A DNA stretch of 64,000 bases from JABDMH01 sp965223165 (lineage in GTDB: Bacteria > Bacteroidota > Bacteroidia > Chitinophagales > Saprospiraceae), in the NCBI GenBank assembly GCA_965223165.1, contig CBDCVQ010000020.1, positions 1,116,001-1,180,000 of the forward strand. Direction: 5' to 3'. This document shows, one piece after another, positions 8,636-17,155 of this stretch. Position numbers and translations under genes: made by a program. Numbering within the stretch: position 1 is the stretch's first letter; the number at the start of each line of letters is the position of its first letter. Under the pieces are notes generated by a model. That model saw only the letters and a program-made list of their open reading frames with translations. It did no database searches and was not told the DNA's origin.

Positions 8636-8871
8636 CTAGGAGGCTATTCAAATACTAGTGCTGATTTGTAAGCTTGTGCTTTTTGCCCGCATGCTTCGTT
8701 GCAAGGCCTCGCCGTAGCTTCGGCTGGCAACCCACCCGCTGTCGCGGTTCCCTCACTTCTCGCATTGTCATGCTCGACTCTACGAAATCGTTCGGTCATG
8801 ATTTGCGCCTTGCCCGCGGACAAAATAGCGTCGCGATCCAAATGGAGCCATTCATTCAAACAGCCTCCTAG
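8636..8871. repeat. MITE-like 236-bp unit with imperfect terminal inverted repeats
   Basis: The two ends are inverted copies: CTAGGAGGCTATTCAAATA (8636-8654) and, on the other strand, CTAGGAGGCTGTTTGAATG (8853-8871), identical at the first 10 bases and 15 of 19 overall. The inside is GC-richer than the flanks, has no transposase and lies between the DUF819 stop and the glycogen synthase promoter. On the minus strand the unit is open for most of its length. No target duplication is obvious. It looks like a non-autonomous mobile or multi-copy intergenic element; copy number cannot be judged from this window. Confidence 0.5.
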
Positions 8872-8879
8872 ACCAATGG

Positions 8880-10148
8880 CTACTGCGCTACCGCTTGCAT
8901 AATGAAAGCGCAAATAATGGCCCCATACGTGCCGAGCGCATATCCCAGTACGGCCATCAGCACACCGACCGGAGCCAGCGAAGGACTAAAAGCAGACGCC
9001 ACTACCGGAGCAGAGGCGGCCCCTCCAACATTGGCCTGGCTACCCACGGCCACAAAGAAGAAGGGCGCCCGGATCAATTTGCTTACCCCGATCAGGAGCA
9101 GCACATGGACCAGCATCCAAGTAAGTCCAATGGCAAAGAGCCCAATGTTTTCAAAGATCTCCGAGACATTCATCTTCATGCCGATGGTCGCCACAAGAAA
9201 GTAGATAAAGACCGAGCCCCACTTCGATGCACCCACGCCCTCTACCTTCTTGGCCCGAGTGAAAGACAGGCCCAAACCGATCGTAGTTGAGATAACAATC
9301 AGCCAGAAGAAGGAGGACAGAAGCGAATCCAACCGCATCGCCCGAAGACCATCGGCATACTGTGAGATCCATGGGGTGATCAGATCAGCTCCCAGATGTG
9401 CAATGGCTGTCCCGCCAAAGGCAATGGCCATCAGCCTAAACAGGTCGGTGGTGGTCGGAACGCGCTCGATCTTGGCCCGATAGTTTTCCACGCGCAACTT
9501 GAGATCCTCGATGGCCGAGTTGTCTGCCCGCAACCAGTGGTCGATGCGAGCGCTGATATTGGCCCCATACAGCAAAAAGCCCATCCAAATATTCGCTACG
9601 ACCACGTCGACCACGACCATGGTTGCAAATATCTTGTCACCTACCTGAAAGATCTCCTTCATCGCCGTCTGGTTGGCTCCTCCCCCAATCCAGCTCCCTG
9701 CGACAGTGCTCAAACCCCGCCAAAGCTCGTCGGGATTCGCGCCAATTAGATCCGGGGCCACGCCCATGATCAGCAGAAGCGCGAGGGGCCCTCCCAGGAT
9801 GATCCCAAGGCTGGCCGTAAAAAACATGATGAGGGCCTTTGGTCCCAGGTTGAGGATGCCCTTGATGTCGATGCTTAGACACAATAGGATCAAACTAGCG
9901 GGCAGGAAATAGCGCGATGCGACAAAGTACAGGTTGGAGTGATCCCCCGACACGAGGCCCAAGGGCCAGTGCAAGAGCGCCGGCAAAAAGTAGCACAGCA
10001 GCAGCGGCGGCACGTAGGTATAAAATTTGCGCCAGTACTTGTCCTGACTCTCTGAGGTGACAAAGACAAATGCAAGTACCGCGAGCAGCAGCCCCGCTAC
10101 GATGGCATCATTGGTGAAGAGGGGTGTCACGGCATCAGCATCATTCAT
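8880..10148 (-). CDS. DUF819 family integral membrane protein
   Basis: A 422-residue membrane protein with about ten hydrophobic segments, matching the DUF819 (YjcL-like) family, whose transport function is unproven. The conserved central stretch GSWIGGGANQTAMKE is present, as is a second glycine/alanine-rich re-entrant-like stretch near the end (SQANVGGAASAPVVAS). These two half-repeats resemble the layout of sodium-coupled anion transporters, so a carrier role is likely but inferred. Its ATG overlaps the stop codon of rnr by 4 bp, so it is translated from the rnr message. Confidence 0.88.
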   Translation of the reverse strand: MNDADAVTPLFTNDAIVAGLLLAVLAFVFVTSESQDKYWRKFYTYVPPLLLCYFLPALLHWPLGLVSGDHSNLYFVASRYFLPASLILLCLSIDIKGILNLGPKALIMFFTASLGIILGGPLALLLIMGVAPDLIGANPDELWRGLSTVAGSWIGGGANQTAMKEIFQVGDKIFATMVVVDVVVANIWMGFLLYGANISARIDHWLRADNSAIEDLKLRVENYRAKIERVPTTTDLFRLMAIAFGGTAIAHLGADLITPWISQYADGLRAMRLDSLLSSFFWLIVISTTIGLGLSFTRAKKVEGVGASKWGSVFIYFLVATIGMKMNVSEIFENIGLFAIGLTWMLVHVLLLIGVSKLIRAPFFFVAVGSQANVGGAASAPVVASAFSPSLAPVGVLMAVLGYALGTYGAIICAFIMQAVAQ

Positions 10149-12307
10149 ACAGGGTCTGGTATCAGGTCCATATCCACCTCCAGGTCCTCCAGTCGGGCAT
10201 TGATGATTCGGACTTTGATGGGTCGCCCGATGCGGAAGACCTCCCCGGAGCGCAAGCCGACCGCCTTCATCTTACTCTCCTCCACCTGGAAGGCTCCATC
10301 TAATTTATCAAATCCGATCATGCCTTCCACCCTCGAATGATTAAGAGATACGAAAAGACCGGTCTTGCCAATGCCACTGATCGTGCCTTCAAAGATCTCG
10401 CCCAGATGGTCGGCAATGAACTCCACCTGCTTATAGCGGATCGATTCTCGTTCTGCCTCCTGGGCTTTGCGCTCCTGGTTGGAGATGTGTTGGCACATGT
10501 GCTCGAGATCTCTCTTGTCATGCCGGAAAGCTCCCGTCAGGTTCTGCTCGACGATGCGATGTACCAGCACATCGGCATATCGTCGAATCGGTGAGGTGAA
10601 GTGCGCATAGTGCGAAAAGTTGAGTCCAAAGTGCCCGATATTGTTGGTCGTGTAAATGGCCTTTGCCATCGTCCGCACGGCGAGCGGCTCCACAAAGGCT
10701 AGGGCCTCGTCCTCCCGAGCAGCGGCAGACAGCCGCTCAAAGGAAGCTCGCACCTGCCGGGGAGACTGATAGTCGAATCGAAAGCCTAGCTCCGCCAGCA
10801 GCTTGGCATAGTCTGCCAGCTTCTCCTCGTCCGGTAGATCATGCACCCGATAGGGCAGCGGCACTTCCGGAGATTTGTCTGCAATGAAGGCCGCCACCTC
10901 CCGGTTGGCCAGCAGCATGAACTCTTCTACCAGCATATGTGCCTCCTTGCGCTCCTTGGTGACGATGCCGATGGGATGATTGTTCTCATCCAACTCAAAT
11001 TGGACCTCGGGCGATTCAAATCCGATCGAGCCGTCCTTAAATCGCTGCTCGCGGAGATGCATCGCGATCGTGTTGAGCTTGACCAACTCGGATTGCATCA
11101 CACTCTCTTGACCGTCGATGCTCTGCTGCGCCTCATCGTAGGTATAGCGATGCCTGGAGTGGATGACCGTCTTGCCAAACCATCGGTCCACCAGTGCCCA
11201 TCGGTCATTAAACTCAAATACCGCTGAGAAGGTCAGCGAGTCCTCGTGGGGCCGTAGTGAGCAAAGCTCGTTGGAGAGCTCTTCCGGGAGCATCGGAGCA
11301 ACACGATCGACCAGGTATACCGAGGTGGAGCGATGCAAGGCCTCCCGATCCAAGGCGGTATTGGGTCGTACATAGTGCGTCACATCAGCGATGTGTACAC
11401 CCACTTGCGTATGACCATTGTCCAGCAACTGGACCGACAACGCGTCATCAAAATCCTTAGCGGTGACCGGATCAATTGTACAGGTCGGCACCTGCCTAAA
11501 GTCCCTGCGTCGCGCCAGGTCCTGCTGCAGGATCTGCTTTGACAGGAGACCGGCCTCACGCTGCACTTCGTCGCTAAAGTCCATGCTAAATCCGTGATTG
11601 ACCAGCACCGACTCCATCTTCAACTCGTGGCTGTCGGTCTCATCCAGAATGCGATCGATACGCCCTCGGGGCTGCCTGCGTTGGTGATCCGGCCATTGCT
11701 CGACGGTCACCAGGACGATGTCTCCATCTGCGGCACCAGACTGCACATCGGGATGGATCGAGATCTCAAAGGGTATGTGGTGCCCCAAGGGGATCACTCG
11801 ACCCGTGTTTTTTAGTTCTTGAAAAGTACCCACAAAACGCTCTGTCGCACGCTCGAGCACCTCGACAACAAAGCCTTCCAGTCGATGACGGCCACGGGCC
11901 AGCAGTTGCACCCGCACTTTATCCCCATCCAGGGCAGTGCCGAGCCGCTTGGCGGATACATAGATGTCCCGATCCAGTCCTTCGCAGATGATGTAGGCTG
12001 ACCCCGTCCGGGTTCGATCGACATAACCGTCGTATGAGGGCAGATCTTGCACTTTGCGGCCACTGCGTCCTTCTCCATTGCTGGAGTAGACGTACTTGTT
12101 GTCGCGAAGGCGGGCAATCTGGCGATTGGCCACCAATCGGTTCAGTGCCTCTTCTACGGAAGTTTTGGAATTTGTGATTTTGAGGGTCTTGATGAGCTGC
12201 TTAGCGTTCAGTCGCTTCTTGGGCTTACGCTGAAAAACTCTCAGCACCTGATGTTCCAGTCTTCTGGGTGATAGTTTTTTGCCTTTCACAGGCCGATTAG
12301 ATTTCAT
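10145..12307 (-). CDS. rnr: Ribonuclease R
   Basis: Processive 3'-to-5' exoribonuclease that degrades structured RNA. In order: a basic N-terminal winged-helix domain, cold-shock-type OB folds, the RNB catalytic domain with the acidic motif DPVTAKDFDDA, and a C-terminal S1 domain (GTISGIGKTGLFVSL). Chosen start is ATG 12307 (MKSNRPVKGKK, 720 residues); an in-frame start 60 bases upstream would add a non-conserved leader. The gene lies 53 bp behind a small hypothetical gene and overlaps the DUF819 gene by 4 bp, forming a three-gene operon. Confidence 0.96.
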   Translation of the reverse strand: MKSNRPVKGKKLSPRRLEHQVLRVFQRKPKKRLNAKQLIKTLKITNSKTSVEEALNRLVANRQIARLRDNKYVYSSNGEGRSGRKVQDLPSYDGYVDRTRTGSAYIICEGLDRDIYVSAKRLGTALDGDKVRVQLLARGRHRLEGFVVEVLERATERFVGTFQELKNTGRVIPLGHHIPFEISIHPDVQSGAADGDIVLVTVEQWPDHQRRQPRGRIDRILDETDSHELKMESVLVNHGFSMDFSDEVQREAGLLSKQILQQDLARRRDFRQVPTCTIDPVTAKDFDDALSVQLLDNGHTQVGVHIADVTHYVRPNTALDREALHRSTSVYLVDRVAPMLPEELSNELCSLRPHEDSLTFSAVFEFNDRWALVDRWFGKTVIHSRHRYTYDEAQQSIDGQESVMQSELVKLNTIAMHLREQRFKDGSIGFESPEVQFELDENNHPIGIVTKERKEAHMLVEEFMLLANREVAAFIADKSPEVPLPYRVHDLPDEEKLADYAKLLAELGFRFDYQSPRQVRASFERLSAAAREDEALAFVEPLAVRTMAKAIYTTNNIGHFGLNFSHYAHFTSPIRRYADVLVHRIVEQNLTGAFRHDKRDLEHMCQHISNQERKAQEAERESIRYKQVEFIADHLGEIFEGTISGIGKTGLFVSLNHSRVEGMIGFDKLDGAFQVEESKMKAVGLRSGEVFRIGRPIKVRIINARLEDLEVDMDLIPDPV

Positions 12308-12360
12308 AGTGTTTGGGTTAGTAAAAAGGATGTGGTAAGAAAAATAGGTGGATGCTTTCG

Positions 12361-12873
12361 CTAGCATCCGTTTTCACTCAATGTGTGGAGAATGTCTCCG
12401 GTGGGGGATATCTCAAACTGAAAAGTCCGACTCCGCTCGGGGTCGTAGCTTTCTTCGTCGGTAGCCGCTAGCCCTTCAGCGACAAGGACGATCCCGTCCT
12501 CATCCAGGGTGGCGACCCGCTTGAGGATTGTCTCTCCGTTAGTCTTGGTACCCGCGATCACCTGGCTGGCAATAAGGCTACCTCTTTTGTCGAAAGTCTT
12601 CAGGAGATACTCGTAGGACATGAGGTCCGCTTTCCATACCACGACGCCAATGTAATCGTCCGCGGCCGGTAACCGGAAGCAAGCCACGTACTCTTCAAAC
12701 TCACCCACCGAGTCTCGACCAGCCTCGAGCAGATAGGCTTCAATGATCGACTGGGGCAGGGGCTTATTCTCCTGGGAGAAAATGTGATGGGTGTCTGAGG
12801 TCAGTGTGATCGGCAATTCAACTTCGGGAAAATAATCCAGGAGCGCCTGGAAGAGCGTCTTTCGTCTTGTCAT
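12361..12873 (-). CDS. Hypothetical protein upstream of rnr
   Basis: A 170-residue acidic soluble protein I do not recognise. No signal peptide or membrane segment. It begins MTRRKTLFQALLDYFPEVELP and alternates short helices with beta-strand-like stretches such as YIGVVVWKADL and GIVLVAEGLA. It has a strong -7 element 15 bases before its ATG and leads the operon with rnr and the DUF819 gene, so a stress or RNA-turnover link is conceivable but unsupported by any motif. Confidence 0.78.
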   Translation of the reverse strand: MTRRKTLFQALLDYFPEVELPITLTSDTHHIFSQENKPLPQSIIEAYLLEAGRDSVGEFEEYVACFRLPAADDYIGVVVWKADLMSYEYLLKTFDKRGSLIASQVIAGTKTNGETILKRVATLDEDGIVLVAEGLAATDEESYDPERSRTFQFEISPTGDILHTLSENGC

Positions 12874-12887
12874 AGGTAAGAATCCGA

Positions 12888-12895
12888 CAAAGGTA
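12888..12895 (-). promoter_or_regulatory. Promoter of the hypothetical gene-rnr-DUF819 operon
   Basis: TACCTTTG on the minus strand is an exact -7 element, 15 bases before the ATG at 12873. A second exact match, TACTTTTG (12946-12953), lies 58 bases further upstream and could be an alternative promoter giving a longer leader. Confidence 0.6.
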
Positions 12896-12953
12896 TAATA
12901 CGTTCATGGACACTAAAGTTCAATGGTCCTCAGTACAAAATCACGCAAAAGTA

Positions 12954-13300
12954 ACCTTTTGCTCGAACCCCCTACATCCTGGTAGGGCTTTATCCAGGGC
13001 AATCGCAATCATGGGATTCTGCACTTATCTAGCCTCGGCCACAGAATTTGCCGGCAAGGATGACCTTGGCTAGTAGGAGTGCACTCTTTCGACGACTACG
13101 CCGTGGTATAACCCTTGCTGGTATGGGTCAGCCAGTGGCACGATGGTGCTACGCCATGGTCGAATGGGCCCGGTAGGAATGACCAGCAAGATCGCTACAT
13201 TGCCGGCCAGAACAACTCGGCCCCGAAGGTGATGCTGCGAGGAGCCGAGAGCCGTTTTAGATTCATTCTAAATAGTCATTAATTTGAAGGCCGCTCCCCG
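12954..13300. other. Non-coding gap with inverted and direct repeats
   Basis: No gene is supported here. Visible structure: a small hairpin CCCTAC/GTAGGG (12970-12987); a 77-bp span bounded by the inverted repeat CTTGCTGGT (13114-13122) and ACCAGCAAG (13182-13190); and two direct copies of CTACGCC(G/A)TGGT about 50 bp apart, one just outside and one inside that span. It may be a decayed repeat element or a structured leader, but it lies upstream of the sdh promoter and nothing identifies it. Confidence 0.3.
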
Positions 13301-13307
13301 GGCTAAC

Positions 13308-13338
13308 TTGGTGAACTAGGGTCTAAGGAATAGTTTTG
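13308..13338 (+). promoter_or_regulatory. sdhCAB promoter
   Basis: Complete Bacteroidota-type promoter: -33 TTG (13308-13310), 20-base spacer and -7 element TAGTTTTG (13331-13338). The sdhC ATG at 13369 follows about 30 bases later. The presence of the promoter here argues against the in-frame TTG at 13336 as the sdhC start. Confidence 0.72.
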
Positions 13339-13368
13339 CCCCCGGTTGCGGATCCACAATATTTTCCT

Positions 13369-14052
13369 ATGAATTGGTTTACAGGTTTCCTTCGGTCATC
13401 GCTTGGCAAAAAGTATATCATGAGCTTGACCGGGCTCTTTCTCATTGTCTTTTTGGTGGTACATCTAGTGGGCAATCTCAAGTTGATGCTGGATGATGGC
13501 GGCGAGAAGTTCAATCTATATGCCAAGTTCATGACCAGCAATCCCATCATCAAAACGGTCTCATGGGGTCTTTATGCATTTATTCTGCTCCATGCCATCC
13601 AAGGCGTGATCATCATACGACAGAATCGGGCCGCCAGAAGCAGCCGTTACGCGGTGATGAGCAAGTCGACGACGACAGCCGCCTCCCGCAACATGGGCCC
13701 CCTGGGCATCATCATCTTTGTCTTTCTGGTTTTGCATATGTGGCAATTTTGGTTTCAGATGAAGATCGGGGCGGTCGATATGGTGACCTATGCCGGACAT
13801 GATGCGGTGAAGGATCTTTATACACCGGTGGCCGCGGCCTTCAGCACCTGGTGGTATGTGCTCATCTATGTGGTCAGTATGTGGGTCGTCGGTGTACACC
13901 TCTACCACGGCTTCCAGAGTGCCTTTCAGACACTTGGGATCAATCATGCCAAGTACACACCGGCCATCCGCTGGATTGGCAAAGCATACGCGATAGTAGT
14001 GCCGGTAGGCTTTGCCATCATACCCCTATACTTTTACTTCTTCAAATCGTAA
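13369..14052 (+). CDS. sdhC: Succinate dehydrogenase cytochrome b subunit (SdhC)
   Basis: Membrane anchor of respiratory complex II, single-polypeptide diheme type as in epsilonproteobacteria and Bacteroidota; no separate sdhD follows. About five membrane segments, with histidines suited for heme ligation in VVHLVGN, LLHAIQG, VLHMWQF and GVHLYHGFQ. ATG 13369 (MNWFTGFLRSSLGKKY, 227 residues) fits the family start. First gene of the sdhCAB operon, 9 bp before sdhA. It passes electrons from SdhB to menaquinone. Confidence 0.95.
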   Translation: MNWFTGFLRSSLGKKYIMSLTGLFLIVFLVVHLVGNLKLMLDDGGEKFNLYAKFMTSNPIIKTVSWGLYAFILLHAIQGVIIIRQNRAARSSRYAVMSKSTTTAASRNMGPLGIIIFVFLVLHMWQFWFQMKIGAVDMVTYAGHDAVKDLYTPVAAAFSTWWYVLIYVVSMWVVGVHLYHGFQSAFQTLGINHAKYTPAIRWIGKAYAIVVPVGFAIIPLYFYFFKS

Positions 14053-14061
14053 CGACATCCA

Positions 14062-16059
14062 ATGATATTAGACGGAAAGGTACCGCCCGGCCAACTGGCA
14101 GATAAGTGGACTCAGTATCGCTCGACCATTCCCTTGGTCGCACCTAATAACAAGCGCAAGCTGGAAATCATCGTGGTAGGCACGGGTCTGGCCGGTGCCT
14201 CGGCAGCTGCCACCCTCGGTGAGCTGGGTTATCAGGTGAAGTGCTACACCTTTCAGGACAGTCCCAGGAGAGCCCATAGCATCGCTGCACAAGGGGGTAT
14301 CAACGCCGCCAAGAACTACCAAAATGACGGCGACAGCATTTATCGCCTATTTTATGACACGATCAAGGGAGGGGATTACCGCTCGCGCGAATCCAACGTC
14401 CACCGTCTGGCAGAGGTAAGTACAGACATCATTGACCAATGTGTCGCGCAGGGGGTGCCCTTTGCACGAGAGTACGGGGGTCTCCTGGCCAATCGTTCCT
14501 TTGGTGGTGTGCAGGTATCTCGGACCTTTTACGCTCGGGGCCAGACGGGACAGCAGCTACTGCTGGGTGCCTATCAAGCCCTTTCTCGCCAGATCAGCCT
14601 GGGATCTGTCAAAATGTACAACCGGCACGAGATGCTGGATCTGGTCATGGTTGATGGCAAGGCGAGGGGTATTATCGTCCGCAATCTGCTCACCGGCCAA
14701 CTCGAGCGACATGCGGCGCATTGTGTAGTGCTCGCTACCGGTGGATATGGCAATGTCTACTACCTATCGACAAATGCTATGGGCTCAAACGTGACGGCGG
14801 CCTGGCGTGCCGTCAAGCGAGGGGCGTACATGGCCAATCCCTGCTACACCCAGATTCATCCGACCTGCATCCCGGTCTTTGGCAACTACCAGTCCAAGCT
14901 GACGCTCATGTCGGAATCGCTCCGCAATGACGGTCGAGTATGGGTGCCAAAACACGAAGAGGATGTAAAGGCCATCAGAGAAGGCCGACTGAAACCCGTG
15001 GATCTGCCGGAAGATCGGCGAGACTACTATCTGGAGCGACGCTACCCGGCCTTTGGCAATCTGGTGCCACGGGATGTGGCTTCCCGAGCAGCCAAGACCG
15101 CTTGCGACGAGGGCAATGGCGTAAACAATTCGGGGCTGGCAGTCTTCTTGGATTTCGCTGATGCGATAAAACGATATGGCAAATCTGAGGCGAGCTCGCA
15201 TGGGATCGACCACCCTGACGAGGCCACCATCATCCGGCTGGGCGAGTCCGTAGTAGAGTCTAAGTACGGCAACCTCTTTCAGATGTATGAAAAGATCACC
15301 GGCGATGATCCCTACAAGACGCCCATGATGATCTACCCGGCGGTGCACTATACGATGGGTGGCCTGTGGGTAGACTACAACCTGGAGACCAATCTGCCCG
15401 GTTTGTTTTCGCTGGGCGAATGTAACTTCTCTGATCATGGCGCTAACCGGTTGGGCGCCTCAGCACTGATGCAGGGGCTGGCCGACGGCTACTTTGTCAT
15501 CCCTTATACCATTGGGGCCTTTCTATCGAAGGAAATTCAAACGCCCCCGATCGATCCGGATGGACCGGCCTTCATCGCGGCAGAAGAGGCGACCCGAGCC
15601 CGATTGGAGCAATTAATCTCTGTGCAAGGCAATGAGACGGTCGAAAGCTTCCACCGGCGGCTGGGACTGCTCATGTGGGAGTACTGCGGGATGTCGCGTG
15701 AAGCAGAAGGACTCAAGAAGGGTAAGGCCGCCATTAAGGCGCTACGAGAGGAGTACTGGAAGCAGGTGATCGTACCTGGCCGCGCAGACGAATTCAACCC
15801 TGAATTGGAGAAAGCCTTGCGGGTGGCAGACTTCATGGAGCTGGGCGAAATGATGGTCGAGGATGCGCTGGATCGGGCAGAGTCTTGCGGAGGCCACTTT
15901 CGCGAGGAGTATCGGACGCCCGAGGGTGAAGCCCTCCGACGAGATGCCGAATATGCATACGTGGCCGCCTGGGAGTGGATTGACGGGCAGGATTCCGTGA
16001 TGCACAAGGAGCCACTCGTTTTTGAAAATGTTGAACTAAAGACCAGAAGCTACAAATAA
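14062..16059 (+). CDS. sdhA: Succinate dehydrogenase / fumarate reductase flavoprotein subunit
   Basis: Catalytic subunit of complex II that oxidises succinate to fumarate. FAD-binding GTGLAG at residues 40-45 and the HSIAAQGGIN segment, where His72 should carry the covalent FAD. ARGQTGQQLLLGAYQAL and the substrate-site region GGLWVDYNLETNLPGLFSLGE are present. Length 665 residues fits the family. The stop codon overlaps the sdhB start (TAATG), so the two subunits are translationally coupled. Confidence 0.97.
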   Translation: MILDGKVPPGQLADKWTQYRSTIPLVAPNNKRKLEIIVVGTGLAGASAAATLGELGYQVKCYTFQDSPRRAHSIAAQGGINAAKNYQNDGDSIYRLFYDTIKGGDYRSRESNVHRLAEVSTDIIDQCVAQGVPFAREYGGLLANRSFGGVQVSRTFYARGQTGQQLLLGAYQALSRQISLGSVKMYNRHEMLDLVMVDGKARGIIVRNLLTGQLERHAAHCVVLATGGYGNVYYLSTNAMGSNVTAAWRAVKRGAYMANPCYTQIHPTCIPVFGNYQSKLTLMSESLRNDGRVWVPKHEEDVKAIREGRLKPVDLPEDRRDYYLERRYPAFGNLVPRDVASRAAKTACDEGNGVNNSGLAVFLDFADAIKRYGKSEASSHGIDHPDEATIIRLGESVVESKYGNLFQMYEKITGDDPYKTPMMIYPAVHYTMGGLWVDYNLETNLPGLFSLGECNFSDHGANRLGASALMQGLADGYFVIPYTIGAFLSKEIQTPPIDPDGPAFIAAEEATRARLEQLISVQGNETVESFHRRLGLLMWEYCGMSREAEGLKKGKAAIKALREEYWKQVIVPGRADEFNPELEKALRVADFMELGEMMVEDALDRAESCGGHFREEYRTPEGEALRRDAEYAYVAAWEWIDGQDSVMHKEPLVFENVELKTRSYK

Positions 16060-16814
16060 TGGCAGGTATGAAGCTCAAGTTGAAGATCTGGAGACAGGGC
16101 AATGGTAGCCCCCAGGGTACATTTGAAACCTATGATGTCACGGCAAACAGTCACATGTCCTTTCTGGAGATGTTGGATGTGCTCAATCAAGACCTCATCG
16201 AGTCGGGTGGGGATCCGGTCGCATTCGAGCATGACTGTCGGGAGGGCATCTGCGGGGCCTGCAGCATGGTGATAAACGGCCGGCCGCATGGACCACTCGA
16301 GGGCACCACCACCTGTCAGTTGCACATGCGATTCTTCAATGACGGTGACACGATTACCATTGAGCCGTTTCGCGCAGCGGCCTTCCCGGTGATCAAGGAT
16401 CTGGTTGTCGATCGTGCCTCTTTTGATCGCATCATTCAGTCCGGTGGCTTCATCTCCGTCAACACCGGACAGGCGCAAGACGGCAATGCAATTCCTGTCG
16501 AGCGGGATACGGCAGAGGAAGCCATGGATGCGGCAGCGTGCATCGGCTGTGGTGCCTGCGTGGCCGCCTGCCCAAATGCTTCGGCCATGCTCTTTGTATC
16601 GGCAAAGGTCTCTCATCTCGGCCTCCTGCCGCAGGGTGAGATAGAGGACGCCACCCGGGTGGTATCGATGGTGCAGCAAATGGACAAGGAAGGATTTGGC
16701 AACTGCTCAAATACCTATGCCTGCGAGGCGGAGTGCCCCAAGGAGATTTCAGTCACCAATATCGCACGCCTAAATCGGCGCTACGCCCAATCCGTCTTGA
16801 CCACGGAGTCTTGA
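16059..16814 (+). CDS. sdhB: Succinate dehydrogenase iron-sulfur subunit
   Basis: Electron-transfer subunit of complex II, 251 residues. The [2Fe-2S] ligands are C60, C65, C68 and C86 (CREGICGAC). The C-terminal ferredoxin half has CIGCGACVAACPN from C161 and a second cysteine set (CSNTYACEAECPKE) for the remaining [4Fe-4S] and [3Fe-4S] centres. It overlaps the sdhA stop and ends the operon. Confidence 0.97.
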   Translation: MAGMKLKLKIWRQGNGSPQGTFETYDVTANSHMSFLEMLDVLNQDLIESGGDPVAFEHDCREGICGACSMVINGRPHGPLEGTTTCQLHMRFFNDGDTITIEPFRAAAFPVIKDLVVDRASFDRIIQSGGFISVNTGQAQDGNAIPVERDTAEEAMDAAACIGCGACVAACPNASAMLFVSAKVSHLGLLPQGEIEDATRVVSMVQQMDKEGFGNCSNTYACEAECPKEISVTNIARLNRRYAQSVLTTES

Positions 16815-16894
16815 GCTGGCGCACGAAACGACCCACCCATCATTGGTGGAGAACACACCTGCTACTACCTGGCTGGCTGAGCGCCGGTTGCATG

Positions 16895-16918
16895 CCGGTT
16901 TAACATATGTTAAATCGG
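16895..16918. promoter_or_regulatory. 24-bp near-perfect palindrome, candidate operator
   Basis: A perfect 16-bp palindrome TTTAACATATGTTAAA (16899-16914) is flanked by CCGG and TCGG, giving arms that match at 11 of 12 positions. It lies 80 bp after sdhB and is centred near -68 relative to the predicted start of the downstream small RNA, a position typical for an activator. Confidence 0.5.
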
Positions 16919-16960
16919 AAATTTTTATTTGCACCGTCCCCATTAGATATAATAAAAATT

Positions 16961-16968
16961 TACATTTG
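16961..16968 (+). promoter_or_regulatory. -7 element TACATTTG of a non-coding transcript
   Basis: An exact TAnnTTTG match in an AT-rich stretch on the plus strand. No protein gene follows on this strand; asnS is on the opposite strand. It would start a transcript near 16975. Confidence 0.5.
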
Positions 16969-16974
16969 TAGCAT

Positions 16975-17072
16975 TCCCATGAATCGCATGGAGCCCTCTG
17001 GACGGATAAAATATCCCATAGAACTATGATCTCATATCTATGACATATCCAAGACCAGGGGGCTTTTGATTT
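16975..17072 (+). ncRNA. Candidate ~100-nt structured small RNA (6S-like rod)
   Basis: Downstream of the TACATTTG element the sequence folds as a 5' hairpin (CCATG/CATGG, 16977-16991) and then a long interrupted rod. Outer stem 16992-17001 pairs with 17055-17064 (AGCCCTCTGG with CCAGGGGGCT, one G-U). Middle stem is GGATA/TATCC (17004-17008, 17046-17050) and inner stem CATAGA/TCTATG (17017-17022, 17037-17042). The outer stem is followed by CTTTTGATTTG, a weak U-tract. Own promoter, own end and an elongated hairpin with internal bubbles recall 6S RNA, but I cannot confirm that; an orphan structured RNA is equally possible. Confidence 0.4.
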
Positions 17073-17155
17073 GTAGAAGGTCTGGCCCTTAAAAGAACAC
17101 CCGCTTAACAGCGGTGCACCACCTTGTCTGCGATATTAGTTAGCCTTATTGGGGA

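Noticed and set aside
8644..8913. 89-codon minus-strand frame across the MITE-like unit
   Set aside because: It begins inside the end of the DUF819 gene in another frame and lacks signs of a fold; better explained as the inside of the repeat unit. If many copies exist with an intact frame this should be revisited.
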